Origin: Erinaceus europaeus
Lineage: Eukaryota; Chordata; Mammalia; Eulipotyphla; Erinaceidae
DNA length: 64,000 nt
Direction: 5' to 3'
Assembly (NCBI RefSeq): GCF_950295315.1
Contig: NC_080172.1
Location: 115,027,735 to 115,091,734 of the forward strand
The notes beneath the pieces were generated by a model. The model ran no database searches. It worked only from the letters and a program-made list of their open reading frames with translations, and was not told where the DNA came from. A program made the position numbers and the translations under genes. The stretch's first letter is position 1; each line of letters opens with the position of its first letter. This document shows positions 25,301-39,700 of the stretch, piece after piece.

Positions 25301-26959
25301 ATGCAAATAAATATAATTATTACTGTTTTACCAGAGCTCTGCTCAGCGTTGGCTTATGGTGTCGTAGGCGAGTGAACCTGGGGGGTCTTGGGGCCTCAGA
25401 CACGAGAGTCTGTTTGCATAATCACTGTGCCACTGATAGTGCTCCCCCACCCAATATCTTTACTGTGTGTCTTAATAAGCTAGCTAGATTCTCTTAACTG
25501 GTGCTGTACTTAAACTGTGGCTGGTGACTGTAACCCTGCTCCCAACCCCCGTGAAGTCTTAGGGGAAAATCTGGCATCACGTGCATGTTTAGTTGCTACA
25601 GGGAGAACATGAGACCCCCTAAAGAGCCTTGGATAACTCCACAGATCCTCAAACCAGTTCAGAGACTTTATGCACTCCCCAGAAATAGCCAGGCCGCACT
25701 GGGAATTTGGACCTGGGAAAATTACGGTAATAGGTAATAGGTAATAGGGAGATCACTTTCTGTAGTATTCCGTCTAAGAAATTAGATTATTTTTTCTCTT
25801 ATGAGACAGAAGCACTAAGAATAGTGGATAAATTTTGAATTGCCCAAGACTGATGGAAAAATGTTGCTCTGCTTCCTCCCTCTGTTAACTCGAGCTTACG
25901 TATTGACTACATAGCCGCTGATGGGACAATCGAGGTCGTTGGAACACTGTCACTTGTCACTTAAGTTTATATCTGCCTTTAACAAATGGAGACTTTTAAC
26001 TGTTTGGACTGCAGAGTTTTCTAAATCTGTTAATTGTTCTTCTCTTTAAAAAAAAAAAATCATGCCCCCAAATGCCATCCTTTGCTCCAGATGGAACCAG
26101 GGTATCTCCCTCATGAGGCCACAGGCTCAGCCTGAGGAACTCTCCTAGGCCTCCACACAGCCGCCTCAAGAGCTGGGAATATCTCTGCAGGATTCGTACT
26201 TGAACTTCACGATGCAGACACTTTCCCCTGCACACGGGGAATGTAGTTACCTGTTCTCCATCTTTACTTTTGGTTTTGACTCTGATGCTTAATGCTCAAC
26301 AGTGTTTATTATAAATGTATTGATCCCCAGGCCAGAAGCGTTTATCTCTTTTATTGTCTCCTGATTCATGTGGGATCGAGGTGAGCCATCACCAGGCCGG
26401 GAGGATCTGAGCGTCCTCTGGGTTCCACAGCCATGCACCTTCCCACCTACCATATCCCTGACGGACGCTACACATCAACCTCTGGGGTCCTGATTGGCGG
26501 TGATTTTATATTAAAGCCATGCTCTGAAAAAAGTGTTCAGCAGTAATATGTGTGTGTGTGGGGGGGGTGTGTGGAGAGAGAGGGTAGCGATTGTCCACTG
26601 GATTTTCACACCCGAGACTTAGATGTCTCAAGTTTAATTCCTGGTATCACCAAAAGCCAGATTCGTGCTCAAGTCTAGTCTCTCTCTCGTTAAGATAGGA
26701 TAAATCTTTAATCTTTTTTTTTTTTTAAATAGAATAAGTCTTTAAAAAATAGAAAACAACAACAAAATCCCTTTGTCAAAATTTTGTTTCTCAGCTTCAT
26801 TTGGGTAAATTCTTTTATTTTTTTCCAAAGCTTTCTTACAATGAGAGGAGAGGACCAGAGCACTGCTCCACTCTGGTGCCAGGGATTTGAACCTGGGGCC
26901 TCTGGGTGACAGGCACCAAAGTTTGGTGGGCTACTGCTGATGCTCTCTCTGAAACCTGT

Positions 26960-26999
<40 letters not shown>

Positions 27000-29900
27000 T
27001 GGCCTCCAGGGTTATCACTGGGGCTCAGTGCCAGCACTATAAATCCATTGCTCCTGGAGGCCGTTTTTTCCGCATTTTTGTTGCCCTTGTTGATGTTATT
27101 ACTGTTAATTGCTGTTGTTGTTGGGTAGGACAGAGAGACATCGAAAGAGCAGGGGGAGGTAGGGAGGAGAAAGACACCTGCAGACCTGCTTCACTGCTTG
27201 TGAAGTGACCCCCCTGCAAGTGGGGAGCCGGGGGCCCCCAATAACCTTTATTTATTTTTAAATATTTATTTTCCCTTTTGTTGCCCTTGTTGTTAATTGT
27301 TATTGATGTCATTGTTGGGGAGGACAGAGAGAAATGGAGAGAGGCCGGGAAGACGGGGAGAGAAAGACAGACACCTGCAGACCTGCTTCACCACTGCCTG
27401 TGAAGCGACTGCCCTGCAGGTGGGGAGCCGGGGGTTCGAACCAGTATCCTCATGTTTGTCCTTACGCTTCGCAGCACATGTGCTCAATCTGCTACACTAC
27501 CGCCTGACCCCTACAACCTTTATTTTATTTTAAATATTTATTTGTTTCCTTTTGTTGCCCTTGTTGTTTTATTATTGTTGTTATTGATGTCGTCGTTGTT
27601 GGATAGGACAGAGAGAAATAGAGGAGGGGAAGACAGAGAGGGGAGCTGGGGGCTCGAACCAGGATCCTTACACCGGTCCTTGTGCTTTGTGCCATGTGTG
27701 CTTAATCCATTGCGCTACCGCCCGACTCCCAACCTTTACTTTTTTAACCAGAGCACCCCATAATTTTGAGTGGTTCTGGACATGGAACCCAGGACCTGTT
27801 GGATATAAGTCCATGAGCTACCGCTATGCTATGGCATTTGTGACATTATTATTTTTTTTAATTGAATATTTATTTATTTATTTGATAGGACAGAGGGAGG
27901 GAGAGAGGAAAAGAAACACTTGGAGCACCGTTTCACCACTCATGAAGCTTTTCCCCTGCAGGTGAGGACTGGGGACTTGAACCCAGGTCCTGGTGCACTG
28001 TAATGCATATGCTCAGCCAGGTGCATCGCCCTCCAGATTTATTTTTTTATCATTATTTTGTGCTTTGTTTTTTTAAAAGCATTTAAAGGTTGATTATTAA
28101 TCTGATGGGGGAGAGCAAATCAAAGCATTACTCTGGCACATGCAGTGCTGGGGAGTGAACGCAGAACTTAAGAGTCTAAGCGCCTTAGTCACTGCACCAC
28201 CTCCAGGTGGCTTGTACTTTAGCACCCTTGATTGATCCATCTTCCTTTCTGTTTTGGATAGTATTTGAGAGGGAAGGAGAGAGGAGTGGCATGGTGGGGA
28301 GAAGAATGAGAGGAGGGGTGCACCTGCAGTACCTTCACTACTGGTGAAGCTTTCCGCCTTCAGATGGGGGCTGGAGGGTTGAACCCAGGTCCTCGGAGCA
28401 CTGACTGCAACGTGTGTGCTCTTCTAGGTGAGCTACCACGCGGCCTTTCCACTTTCATCAGACGATTTTATATAGAACAGTTTCGGGGGCGGGGGTAGAC
28501 AGCATAATGGTTACACAAACAGACTGTCACGCCTGAGTCTCCGAAGTCCAAGGTTCAATCCTCTGCGCCACCACAAACCAGAGCCGATCAGTGCTCTGGT
28601 TAAAAACAAAAAACAAACACTTAATCTTGAAGGGTTGAGTGCACATTACCACAGGCAAGGACCCAGGTCTCAACCTGCAGGAGGGAAGCTTGGTGTGAAG
28701 CAGGGCGCACGGGCTGTTCTTTCTCAGTGTCAGTCTGAGAAAACCACGCCTCTTATCTTCTCTATACCCTATCAAATATGAATAAAACATAACATTAAAC
28801 ATCTTTTAAAAGCTTTTATTTTTGCTGCCTCATTATCTAGAAGCTCTGCCCTTGCCCAATTTACTTTCTTCCCCAATTACTAAGGAATTGTGGTGTATAT
28901 AAGGCACCGATGGCCTTGTCATTAAATTGTCTACTTAATGGCTATTTTATGATTCATCCGGAGCTTATTAAAGTTGACGGGTCACATAACATAGCCTGTA
29001 CTGTAGGCAGCTGGTGGCATTGTGAGGGACTTTGTATTGCTTGGAGCACTGAAAACATTTAACAAGAACTTTTCCCTTCCATTCTAAAAGCTTCCTTTTG
29101 TTAACTTTCTATTGAATGAAAATAAAGCCTCTTACTCATTTAGTATTGGTAACATTGTTGCGTGGTCTAGCAAACAAATTATTTTTATAGATGAGGAAGC
29201 TGAAACCCATTAATTTATAAGAGACGTAGCCGTGTCTTGTAGTTCTGTGTTGAGATCTTTGTCCCTAGTAGTTTGTAACTTAGAGACCTTAGTTTGGCTG
29301 TCAGTGGCATAAGGTTTTGTTGGCTTCAAACTATAGAGGCTGTGACTGGGATAAACGTGACTCCAGCCGAACTCGAATGTCTGAGGCTCCTGGTAGGGTA
29401 GACAGCACTGCCCCGGGCTGCTTTCTGTCTCGTGAAGCTCTTACGTATAACCAGCAAACAGCTGCATATATACACCTATAGGGGACTCGAAGCCTTTTTG
29501 TGTGAGAAACGAGGAACAGTGCGAGTAGGTTCTTTGTGTTGGTACCTTATTTTCTTTTTTCTTTTTTGCCAGAGCTCTAATTTATGGTTGTGTGGGGATT
29601 GAACCTGGGACCTTGGGGCTTAACACCTTGTTTTCTTAAAGCATTTATTTCTTTTTAAAAAACACGACTGCAAATTTCTCTCAGCTTCTAGGATCAGATT
29701 TCAGTCATCTAACTGCTTTCGAGATGATTTGCACAGGAGAACCTTGGTGAATGCAAATGTTGCTTCACACTTGTAGGAGTGTGCTCAGAGTGGCTTAACC
29801 CTTCCAAGCCACTTGCTTAAAGATAAGACATCTGCAACAAGGAGGCAGGTTACAGAGTCAAAATTTAAAACCTGCAAATAGTTTTTTATCCCTGTATTTG

Positions 29901-32900
29901 AAGCACTGTAAGAATTTAAAGCTAGAGCTGAGCAGTGCCTGGTCTCTTGGTAAATAAAATAAAATAAAATTAAAAAAAAGATTGTGGCCCAAAAGTGGGT
30001 AAGGCATTGGACTGATTAACCCCTCCTTGTCACCTCTTAGGCTGCTCTCCAGTCTTTTTGGGAATTGGGTTAAATTGAAGAAAATAGTCATGAAGCAGAA
30101 ATTAACAGTAGTCTTCTAACAGTAGATCTCTTTGACTTTCATTTTCCACAGTGTTCATGAGAAGAGCCTAAACTACTAAGAGTCAGATAACTTATATAAT
30201 GTTTTTTATTAGTCTTCCAGCAAAATTTAAATTAAAATTGCCTGGGAGGGCAGGGGAGATAATCATAATGGTTATGCAAAAAGACTTTCATGTCTGACAC
30301 ACCAAGGATCCCAGGTTCAGTTCCCAGCACCACCACCATAAGCTAGTATGGAGCAGTGCTCTGATTTAAAAAAAAAAAAATTACCTGGGAAATTTATTTC
30401 AAATTTTCCTGAGTATTAACTTGCCTGTGAGGAGGAGGTGTTGTATGTAATAGCTGGTGATTGTCATTTACTGACTGCTATTGTGTTCAAAACTTTGTAA
30501 ATTTGTGGGTTATTTTATTGGCTTTCTCTTTAAAAAAATGATCTAATGATTTATTGGTTATAGATAGACTGAAGGGGGGAGTAAGGGAGAGAGACCTCTG
30601 TAGCACTGCCGCACTGCTCATGAAGCTGCCCTGCCCGTGGGGCCCAGGGTCTGGAAGTCAGCTTCTTGTGCATTCTGCCCCACCTAACCCCTTATTTATG
30701 GGGTTAATCCCCACGAGATAGGTACTGTTATTGTTTACTGTTAATTATTTAATAGGTACTATTATTATTTACTGTTAATCCCACGAGATAGGTACTGTTA
30801 TTATTTCTACTTTGTGGGTGTAGAAATTTAGGCTAAAGAAAAGATGAAGTGTCTTTTCCAGGGACACATGCTGAGCCAAGATTTCAGCTTGAGGTTTTTG
30901 AATTTAAAATGCAAACATACTCTTATTTATATATTTACTTTATCTATTTTGATCAGAGACAGAAGTTGACGGGGAGGGATATAGAGACGGAAAGAAAAAG
31001 AGTCACTTGCAGCGTAGGGGACTTGAACAAGGGTCTCTGTATTCAACTGGGTGCACCGTTGCCTGGCCCCTTCAGTTCCTTTATCCTTCAGTGAATTGTG
31101 TTTATCTTCTGTCAGCAAGAGCACGGCCCCCTTTGCCTCTCTCTCTCACAGCGCCGAAACTTCCCTCTGTGAGGTGGGGGCCGGGCTGGAAACTTGGCTT
31201 TTTTTTTTTTTTTTTGCCTCCAGGGTTATGTTTGGTGCCTGCACTATGAATCCACTGCTCCGCGGCCATCTTTCATCCATTGTAGTTGTTATTGTTGTCA
31301 TTGTTGTTATCCAATAGGACAGAGAGAAGTGGAGAGGAGGGGGAGCTGGGGACTTGAACCAGGATCCTGTCCTTCACCGGGTGTGCTACTGCCCCCCCCC
31401 CCCCATTATTTACATGGCAAAGCAGTACACTATTTCAGTGAGCTAGTGCACCGTCTCATGCTTATTATGATCAGTTTTACTTGATGTGAGTGGATTAATA
31501 GACTTGTGCACAGAACGAAGCATTTGCCCTTATGTAACATGTAGTCTGTGGTTAAAAAGAGATTTGCTTTGGCCGCACGTGGCTAGACCAGCGCTTGCTG
31601 TCTTCTCCAGTCTCTGAAGATAGAGATTGAACTAGATGTAGAGAGAGCAGGGTGTTGGAGATCCAGGCCCAAGATTTGTGACTTGTAAGCATTGTCATTT
31701 GTCAGTTTTTAAGAAGTTCTTTTCACTGAAATTCCCCTCATTTACAGCAGCGAGTCCAGCAGTAGCTCAAGTGACGACTCCCCAGCCCGATCAGTTCAGT
31801 CGGCAGCAGTCCCGGCACCTACTTCCCAGTTGCTTTCATCTCTGGAAAAAGATGAGCCTCGTAAAAGTTTTGGGATCAAGGTCCAGAATCTTCCAGTGCG
31901 CTCCACAGGTGAGTATCTTGTTCCTTTCCTCTCTGTTACTAGAGAAGAGTGAGGCGAGCAACTTGAATCTGTGTATTTTTCAGTGAAAACAAGCTTCTCA
32001 TTGTGCTACACTGACATGCTTTATAAAATGTCTGGCTCGTTAAGTATGAACATTATGTTACGATCTTATTTACTTCCTTTACTATTTTCCTTGTATTATG
32101 TACGCACACGTCAGACTCATCGTGTGCCACAGGTGCACAGCATTGTGTGTGCTTTATGAACAGAGCACGGTTTGAGGTCGGCAAACAGCTTAACGGCTCT
32201 GCAGAAGACTTCCCGCGCCTGAAGCTTTGAGGTTCCAGGTTCAGGCTCCAGCACCACCATAAGCCAGAGCTCAGCAGTGCTGTGGTAGCTCCCTCTGTGA
32301 TCTCTCGTTCTCTCATTGAAATAAATAAAAAACTTTTAGAAAAGATATTTAAAAAGATCACAGTTTCTTTACAGTTTTATTATTTACTTACTTAATGAGA
32401 GAGAGATACAGAGAAAAAAAAATTAAGAGCACTGCTCAGCTCTAGCTCTGGCTTCTGGTGGTGCTGGAGATTGAACCGGGGACCTTGGAGCTTCAGGCGT
32501 GAGAGTCCTCTGAACAGCCACTGTGCTATCTTCTAAGCCCTGTTTACTGTGAAGTAATGCTGGGCATAACAGTATGATTAAAAACTGACTGCAAAGCGAT
32601 ACTTTTTGGGCCAGTGGAATAGCTCACTTGGAGGGGCCAGGTGGTGGCACCTGGTTAAGTGCTCACATTACAGTTCGCAAGGACTGAGGTTCAAGTCCCT
32701 GGTCCCCACCTGCAGGGGGAAAGCTTCATGAGTGGTGGAGCAGGGCTGCAGTTGTCTCTCTGTCTCTTTCCCCTCTGGATCTCCCCCGCCTCTCAATTTC
32801 TCTCCATCTCTATCCAGTAATAATAGATAAAAAAATTTTTAAAATAGCTCACTTGGATAATAAAGTGCGTGACCTAGGTTCAAGACCTGGCCCCCACCTC

Positions 32901-35900
32901 CAGGGGTGCAGCAGCTATCTTTCTCCCTTTCTGTCTCCCCTCCCCCTCCATCTCTGTGCCTATCAGTAAATAAACAATTGACTTGTTGATGCGGGGCGGG
33001 GCGGGGCGGGGCACGGCACTAGAGCATCACTCTGGAGAGCACGAGACCTGGTGAACTGACATCTCAGCCTTGCAAGTGAAGCACTCTACCCACTGCACCA
33101 CCTCCTGGGCCACCCCAAGGCCGCGTTACATTTCATATACTGCTTCCCACACATTTTATAATTGCTCGAAGAACTAGAAATGAGACTTTCTCCGATCTTT
33201 AAAGGTGTTGTGCATGTTATGTGTGCATATAAAGTTCTTGTTATGAAAGTATTAAACGTGTCCTAAACAAAGGGATAACAAAATGAACACCCTTACAGCG
33301 TGTCCTGTATTTAGAAAAGCATTTTTCCCATGCTTCATTCTGTTTCCATCTTACCTCTTCCCTGGTTTTGTTGCCTTTCTCCTTTTAAAGTGGATCCTGG
33401 TGTGATGTATTTTATTCTGACCTAAATATATACTTTCGTATTTATCTGTAAGCTGTAAGAGCTTTTTTCCCCCACGTCACCACAATGTATTTGTACCTAG
33501 TAAGGAAGCAGTAGTGTCTTCTAACACTCGGCTCATTTTCAGAAAGGTACCGAGATCTTTAAAGTACCTTTCAGAGTTTCTGGACTTGGAAAAGCGATAC
33601 TTTTACTGTTAACAAAACTTAGGTAAAAAATCTGGCTGATGATTTAGTAGCTGTAACTAAGTAAGATACTTGTTTTTGTTTGGGGATTTAGATACAAGCC
33701 TTAAAGATGGCCTTTTCCATGAATTTAAGAAATTTGGAAAGGTGACTTCAGTGCAGATTCATGGAGCTTCAGAAGAGAGATATGGTCTGGTATTCTTTCG
33801 TCAGCAAGAGGACCAAGAAAAAGCATTGACTGCTTCAAAAGGAAAACTTTTCTTTGGTATGCAGATTGAAGTGACAGCGTGGATAGGGCCAGGTAAGAGA
33901 CATGGGAGTCGAGTAATGTTATTTGTATGCCAGTTTGGGGAAGAACAGCATGGTATCTTGAATGTGGACACTATTTTAATTTACTTCTGGTGTCTTCTGT
34001 TTTGTTTATTTAAATTTAATTTTTTAAAAGATGTATTTGTGGATGAGGGAGACAACATAATGGTTCTGCAAAAGACTTTCATGGTGAAGCTCCGCGGTCC
34101 CAGATCAACCCCCAGCATCACCATAAGCCAGAGTTGAACAGTGCTCTAGTTAAAATTAATAATAAATGAACAAATGAATGGATAGAATGGGTGGGGTACA
34201 GAAGAGAACCAGAGCATCACCAGTACATGCAGTGCTAGAGATTGAAGTCGGGACTTCATGTCTCGGAGTCCAATGCCCCATCCATTGTGGAACCTCCCGG
34301 GCCCATTATATGTTTGTTTGTTTTTCTCTTTTGTTGCCCTTGTTGTTTTTCATTGTTGTTGTAGTTGTTGTTGTTGTCATCATTGTTAGATAGAACAGAG
34401 AGAAATGGAGAGAGGAGGGGAAGACAGAGGGGGAGAGAAAGACAGACACCTGCAGACCTGCTTCACCGCCCGTGAAGCGACTCCCCTGCAGGTGGGGAGC
34501 TGGGGTCTCCAACCAGGATCCTTACTCGGGTCCTTGCGCTTTGCGCCACATGCGCTTAACCAGCTGCGCTGCCGCCTGACTCCCTCCACAATCGTTTTTT
34601 CTCTTAAGTTTGTGGAAATGGTCAGAACTAACGTAAGGACTGGTATTTAGAACCTGTAGTCTGCGTGCATTTTTAGAGCAATATATAACTTAGGTACTGA
34701 GGACCTAGTTCAGAAGCACTGCCAGTAGATGAGAATAATTTCTAGCATGCTGTATTGCCAATGGTGGGACTAGCTGAGATGTTGATGAAATGCTGAGGAT
34801 TGAGATCTTTACCGTGGGGGGAAAAAGAAGTGTTTTTCCGTATTAGTTTGCACCTGAGAAGTACTTGGCCTTTACCTGCTTACCAGTGAAGTTTAGTGGG
34901 TGTTTGAGAGTAGTTAGCTAGCTCTGTGTGGAGCCCCGGTTTTTCCGTATTAGTGGAACGTTTCAGCCCTGAATGCCTTGTATTGAAATGTACAGAACAG
35001 ATTTCTTCCTTTGTTCAGGGACCTCTTGGAAGAAAATAGATCTAAATACAAGAAAGCCCAGCTTTGCAGAAGATTCCTTTTGTGCCTTTTTAAGTTTGTG
35101 TTTTTTTTTTTTTTTTCCATGTCAAGGCAGTCTTAGAGTCCTACACATGAAAATGTGGGATTAACAGGGTTTTTTTCAGTAGCATATAGACACTGAAACA
35201 GGGCTGAGGAGACGACGTGATGGGTCTACAAAAAGACTTTTCATGCCTGAGGCTCCGAGGTTCCAGGTTCAATCCCCAGCACCACCATAAGCCAGAGCCA
35301 TGCAGTGCTCTGGTATTTCTGTGTTTTTCTCCCTGTACCTGTCATTAAAATAAAGTAAAATGCTCATTAAAAAAAGACACTAAGACATTAAGACTAGCAA
35401 TGGAGACTGGATAGATCACATGTGGAAAATGCACACTTGCTTTCCTTTGCTTAAACAAATTCGGGTTTTGAAATTTTACTCAGCTTTTGATGGAGATGAA
35501 GTTGCCCGTTTTGATGGTGACAAAATGTGCTTTAGTCTTCTGATTTTGTTTCCAGGAGAACAAACCTCAAGATTAGTCTGAGTTACTCTTTTTCTATCTT
35601 TCTCCTTTAAACATTTCTAAGTACCTGCCCTGTATTAGTTTCAAGGAGACCTAGTTGAGCTTGAAATAAGAGCTACCCCTTTGAGATGTACTGAAATATA
35701 GAGACAGATATTTGAGCCCTGAGCAGCCTTTGAGTCTGTCTGACTCTAGAGATACCTATTTTTGATGATGCTGGAAAGCTTTAGCTGAACTCTTATCAGA
35801 ACTAAAGAACCGCAATCTGGAATGAGATGTATTCTGCTGAGCGCCGGCAGTAGCTCAGAACTTCGTACTGCAGACTGCTAACACTTCAGGAATAGTCAGT

Positions 35901-36734
35901 GGCCGGAGCTAAGCACGTTCAGCCGAATGGTTAAAAACAGACTAGATCATGATCACCTTTTTTCTTTTCTCCATTTCCTTGTATTGTAATTATTATCAAC
36001 ACTATGAATGTCCCTGTCCTTGATGAAGTTAATACATGGAGCTTCAAAGAAAGCCCATGATCAGACTTGACATTAAGCCAGGGCTTTTCATCAGGAATGT
36101 CAGTCTGTTTCTAAGTGGGGACTTCACTGCACCCAAAGAAGAAAGTTCGCAAGGGTTACTTCGGTCACTCTTCTTGTACCTAAAATTCTTAGCATACAGA
36201 TGGTTGAGTTGTGCTAATTGGTATGATGATTGTGAAATACCAAATGTCTTCTAAAGTATAAGAAAAATAAATAATAAAGATGATTGTTTCAACTGAATTT
36301 TACATGCATTTCAAATAGTCTTGTTCTACATGTTCAGTGGGAAATTTTGTTCCCACTGAAACTATGCTGTGGAAGCCGAGACCAGGCTAGCAGCGGCGCT
36401 AACGTTTTTGCTGTCATGCATTTTTTTTTTTTTTTTTGGTGAGTGATTATTTTAGAAAACCAATCAACTTAGATTGGAATTCCATTCACTTTTCTATTTT
36501 AAAGCTCAAACAAAAATGTAATGTCGTCTCTAATTGCTTAGACATATTTCTTTAACCTTTGTAGTTCTCTTTTGCTTTTGAGTTAGCAGGAAACTAACTT
36601 ATTTCTAAAAGTGTGTAATCTCCCAGATCGTGTGGGTACCCAGTCCCAGAGTTTCAAATTTTAATTTCTTTTTATTTTTTATTTCAAATTCTCTATTTAT
36701 TGGATAGAGACAGCCAGAAATCAAGAAAGAAGAG

Positions 36735-36782
<48 letters not shown>

Positions 36783-39700
36783 AGAGAGACAGAGATGCCT
36801 GCAGCACCGCTTCACCACTCAGGAAGCTTCCCCCCTGCAGGTGAGGACGGGGGCCTTGAACCTGGGTCCTTGCACACTGTAACACGTGCTCAACCAGGTG
36901 CACCACCACCCAGCCCCCCTTAATTTCTTAAATAGGAATTTTCCTCATGATATGTAAACGCTAACTAAAGCATTCTTTTCTCTTTCTCTCAACCCACACC
37001 CCAATCACAGAAACAGAAAGTGAAAATGAATTTCGCCCTCTGGATGAAAGGATGGATGAATTCCACCCCAAAGCGACAAGGACCCTCTTCATAGGCAACC
37101 TGGAAAAGACCACTACGTACCATGACCTGCGCAATACCTTCCAGCGCTTCGGAGAAATTGTGGTATGTTGCCTTTTTCCAGTTCTTTGCCTTAAAACATA
37201 AACTGTAGTACAGTGGTCCAGTAGGTGTCACGGTGCACGAAGGGTTGGACTCTTAGGCATGGAGTCCTGAGTTCCATCCCTGACATAGCACGTATTGGAG
37301 TAATAACTCTGGTTTTCTTTGTCTCTCCCTTTCCCCCTATTGAATGAATAAATAAATGATTAGATAGAGACGGTCAGAAATTGAGAGTGGAGGGGAGATA
37401 GAGAGGGTGAGAGACAGACACACCTGCAGCCCTGCTTCACCACTTGTGAAGCTTTCCCCCTGCAGGTGGGGGTTGGGGGCTCGAACCTGGGTCCCTGTGC
37501 ACTGTAACATGTGCTCTCAATTAGGTGTGCCACCACCTAGCCCCCTATATTTTTGTTTTGCTTATTTCTTTTTCAAACTTGTGAATTTTACTCCTTTATG
37601 AGACAGGCATTCCTCATGAATGTGCAAACTGTTTATAGTTTTTCTGTTGTGTATTTTTGTTGCTATTGTTATTTTGCCCCCAGACTTGCGTCTGGGGCTT
37701 GATGCCTGCACAGCTCTGCTGTTCTGGGTAATCCTTCTTTTTCTCTCAGCAGAGAGGGAGAGGTGGAGCTTGGGTGGGGTGGGGTGGGGGAGAGGGATAG
37801 GCAGGCAGGAGAGACACCTGCAGCACTGCCCCACCTCTGATGAGACTTCCCCACTGCAGGTGGGACCTGTGTCTTGAACCCAGGTCCTGGCATGTACTAG
37901 CTAACACATGCACTCTACCACATGAGCCATCACCTAACTGCTGCCGCCAGTTATTTTATGAGAGAGAGATACAGACATAGACCAGAGCCCTCCTCCAGCA
38001 CATGGGGCACTAGGGATTGAACCTGAAGCCTCATGCTCTCAAGTCCTGCCCTGTACCCAGAGTCAGCTCCCTGCTGCTGAGTGCTGCGCCACCTCTGTGG
38101 GTTCAGAGGAATTTGGGGATTACTAGAATGTGGATGTCGTGCTGGAGGCTCTGTTCACGTTGAAATTTTAATTTTAATTAGAATCACTTTACATTCTATA
38201 AACCATTGTTAGATTTAGGAATAGAAGGATTTTTGTCTTCATGAACCAAAATATGAGCCAATTTATAGTGAAAATCATTTTTTACCCTTGGGGATACCCT
38301 AGTTGTGTGTCTGGGGAGGAGGGGAGGGAAATTGCTTCTGCCTTTCCTAGGCTTTTTACTAATAGCAATGAAAAAAGATTTTGGAAACGAAACATATTTT
38401 GAGTATATATAGGTGTCGTAAATCTTTGGAGAATGTATGTGCATTTGTTTATTTACATCTTATTTTAAACATTAATGCTATAAGCAAAAGATCCTTGTGT
38501 TGTTTTAATAAAGTAATTTATGACTGAACTAAGTCTTACAGGGACTGGTAGAACATACAGAGGCCAGGGCCGGGTGGTGGTGCACCCAGCTAAGTGCTCG
38601 AGTTACCCTACGCAGGAATGGGGTTCAAGCCCCCTGGTTCCCACCCACAGATAGAAAAGATCATGAGTGGTGAGGCACGGATGCAGGTCTCTCTCTCTCT
38701 CTCTCTCTGTCTCATTAGATAAAACCATTTTAGAAAGGAAGTAATAGGCTGTTTATTTAAAAGACCTATTTTATTTATTACTAATTGTATTTATTTTTAC
38801 AAGAGCACAGCTCGGCTCTGGCTGCGGGTAGGTAGTGCCGGGATTAGCATCTGTGAGCCGCCTGCCCTGCCCACTGCCCGTGTGTGCCTTCCCAGTCCCG
38901 CTGTGGGTGTTGGGTATCGGAGAGAGGCCGAGCACTGCTGCAGCACGCGCGGTGGGTGCCGCGGTGAGAGCTGCCCTCTCTCCAAATGCAGCCCTGTGCT
39001 TGACTCGCCTGCTGGCCAAGCTTGATAGAAGCTGTGCGTCGAGAGAAGCACATCAGCACGACACTTCCCTTCGTTGCTTCTATTTTAACTTCTTAAAAAG
39101 TTTCATTAAAACCATTTTATTTTTTAGAGCAGCACATGCAGACTTTGTTTTCCCTCCTGGAGCCCCAGAGCCTCGTGCACTCGTGCTTTCACGACTCGGC
39201 GCTCGACAGAAGACACAGGGAGTGTGAAAGACCACAGTGCACGAGGCACGGTGCCGTGCCACCTCTCGTCGAGGGCCCGCATTCGAGCCTGGGCCGTGCC
39301 CCTGGCATGGCGTTCACCGTGTCTGCTGAGACAGCTTGCCCTCTCCTACTCAAGAAAAGTGTGTCCTCCTCCCCCCCCCCCCAGGGTTATTGCTGGGGCT
39401 CAGTGCCTGCACCATGAATCCACCGCTCCTGGAGGCCATTTTTTCCCCCTTTTGTTGCCCTTGTTGTTGTAGCCTCGTGTTTATTATTGCCATTGTTGAT
39501 GCCGTTCGTTGTTGGATAGGACAGAGAGAAATGGAGAGAGGAGGGGAAGACAGAGGGGGGGAGAGAGACAGACACCTGCAGACCTGCTTCACCGCCTGTG
39601 AAGCGACTCCCCTGTAGGTGGGGAGCCGGGGGCTCGAACCGGGATCCTTACGCCGGTTTCTTGCACTTTGTGCCACTTGCGCTTAACCCACTGCGCCACT

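Larger units (their letters stand above)
6791..31747 (+). other. SPEN: SPEN intron 3, 25 kb, repeat reservoir
   Basis: The largest intron here. Apart from the individually listed repeats I see no coding exon. Stretches that look unique: 6791-7361, 8644-8925, 10174-10526, 10992-11745, 15183-15570, 24160-24920, 25451-26567, 28801-29165, 29265-29545, 29641-30240 and 31406-31747. Confidence 0.9.
31909..33691 (+). other. SPEN: SPEN intron 4
   Basis: SINE-D at 32190-32345 (+) and 32370-32540 (-), a nested SINE pair at 32609-32985 and a B-like piece at 32990-33113. 33114-33691 looks unique. Confidence 0.9.
33893..37010 (+). other. SPEN: SPEN intron 5
   Basis: Three SINEs at 34041-34583, one at 35200-35370, one at 36680-36917. 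34584-35195 and 35371-36679 look unique. Confidence 0.9.

Noticed and set aside
36036..36254. 72-residue ORF in intron 5
   Set aside because: Chance-length frame, no similarity, no splice context.
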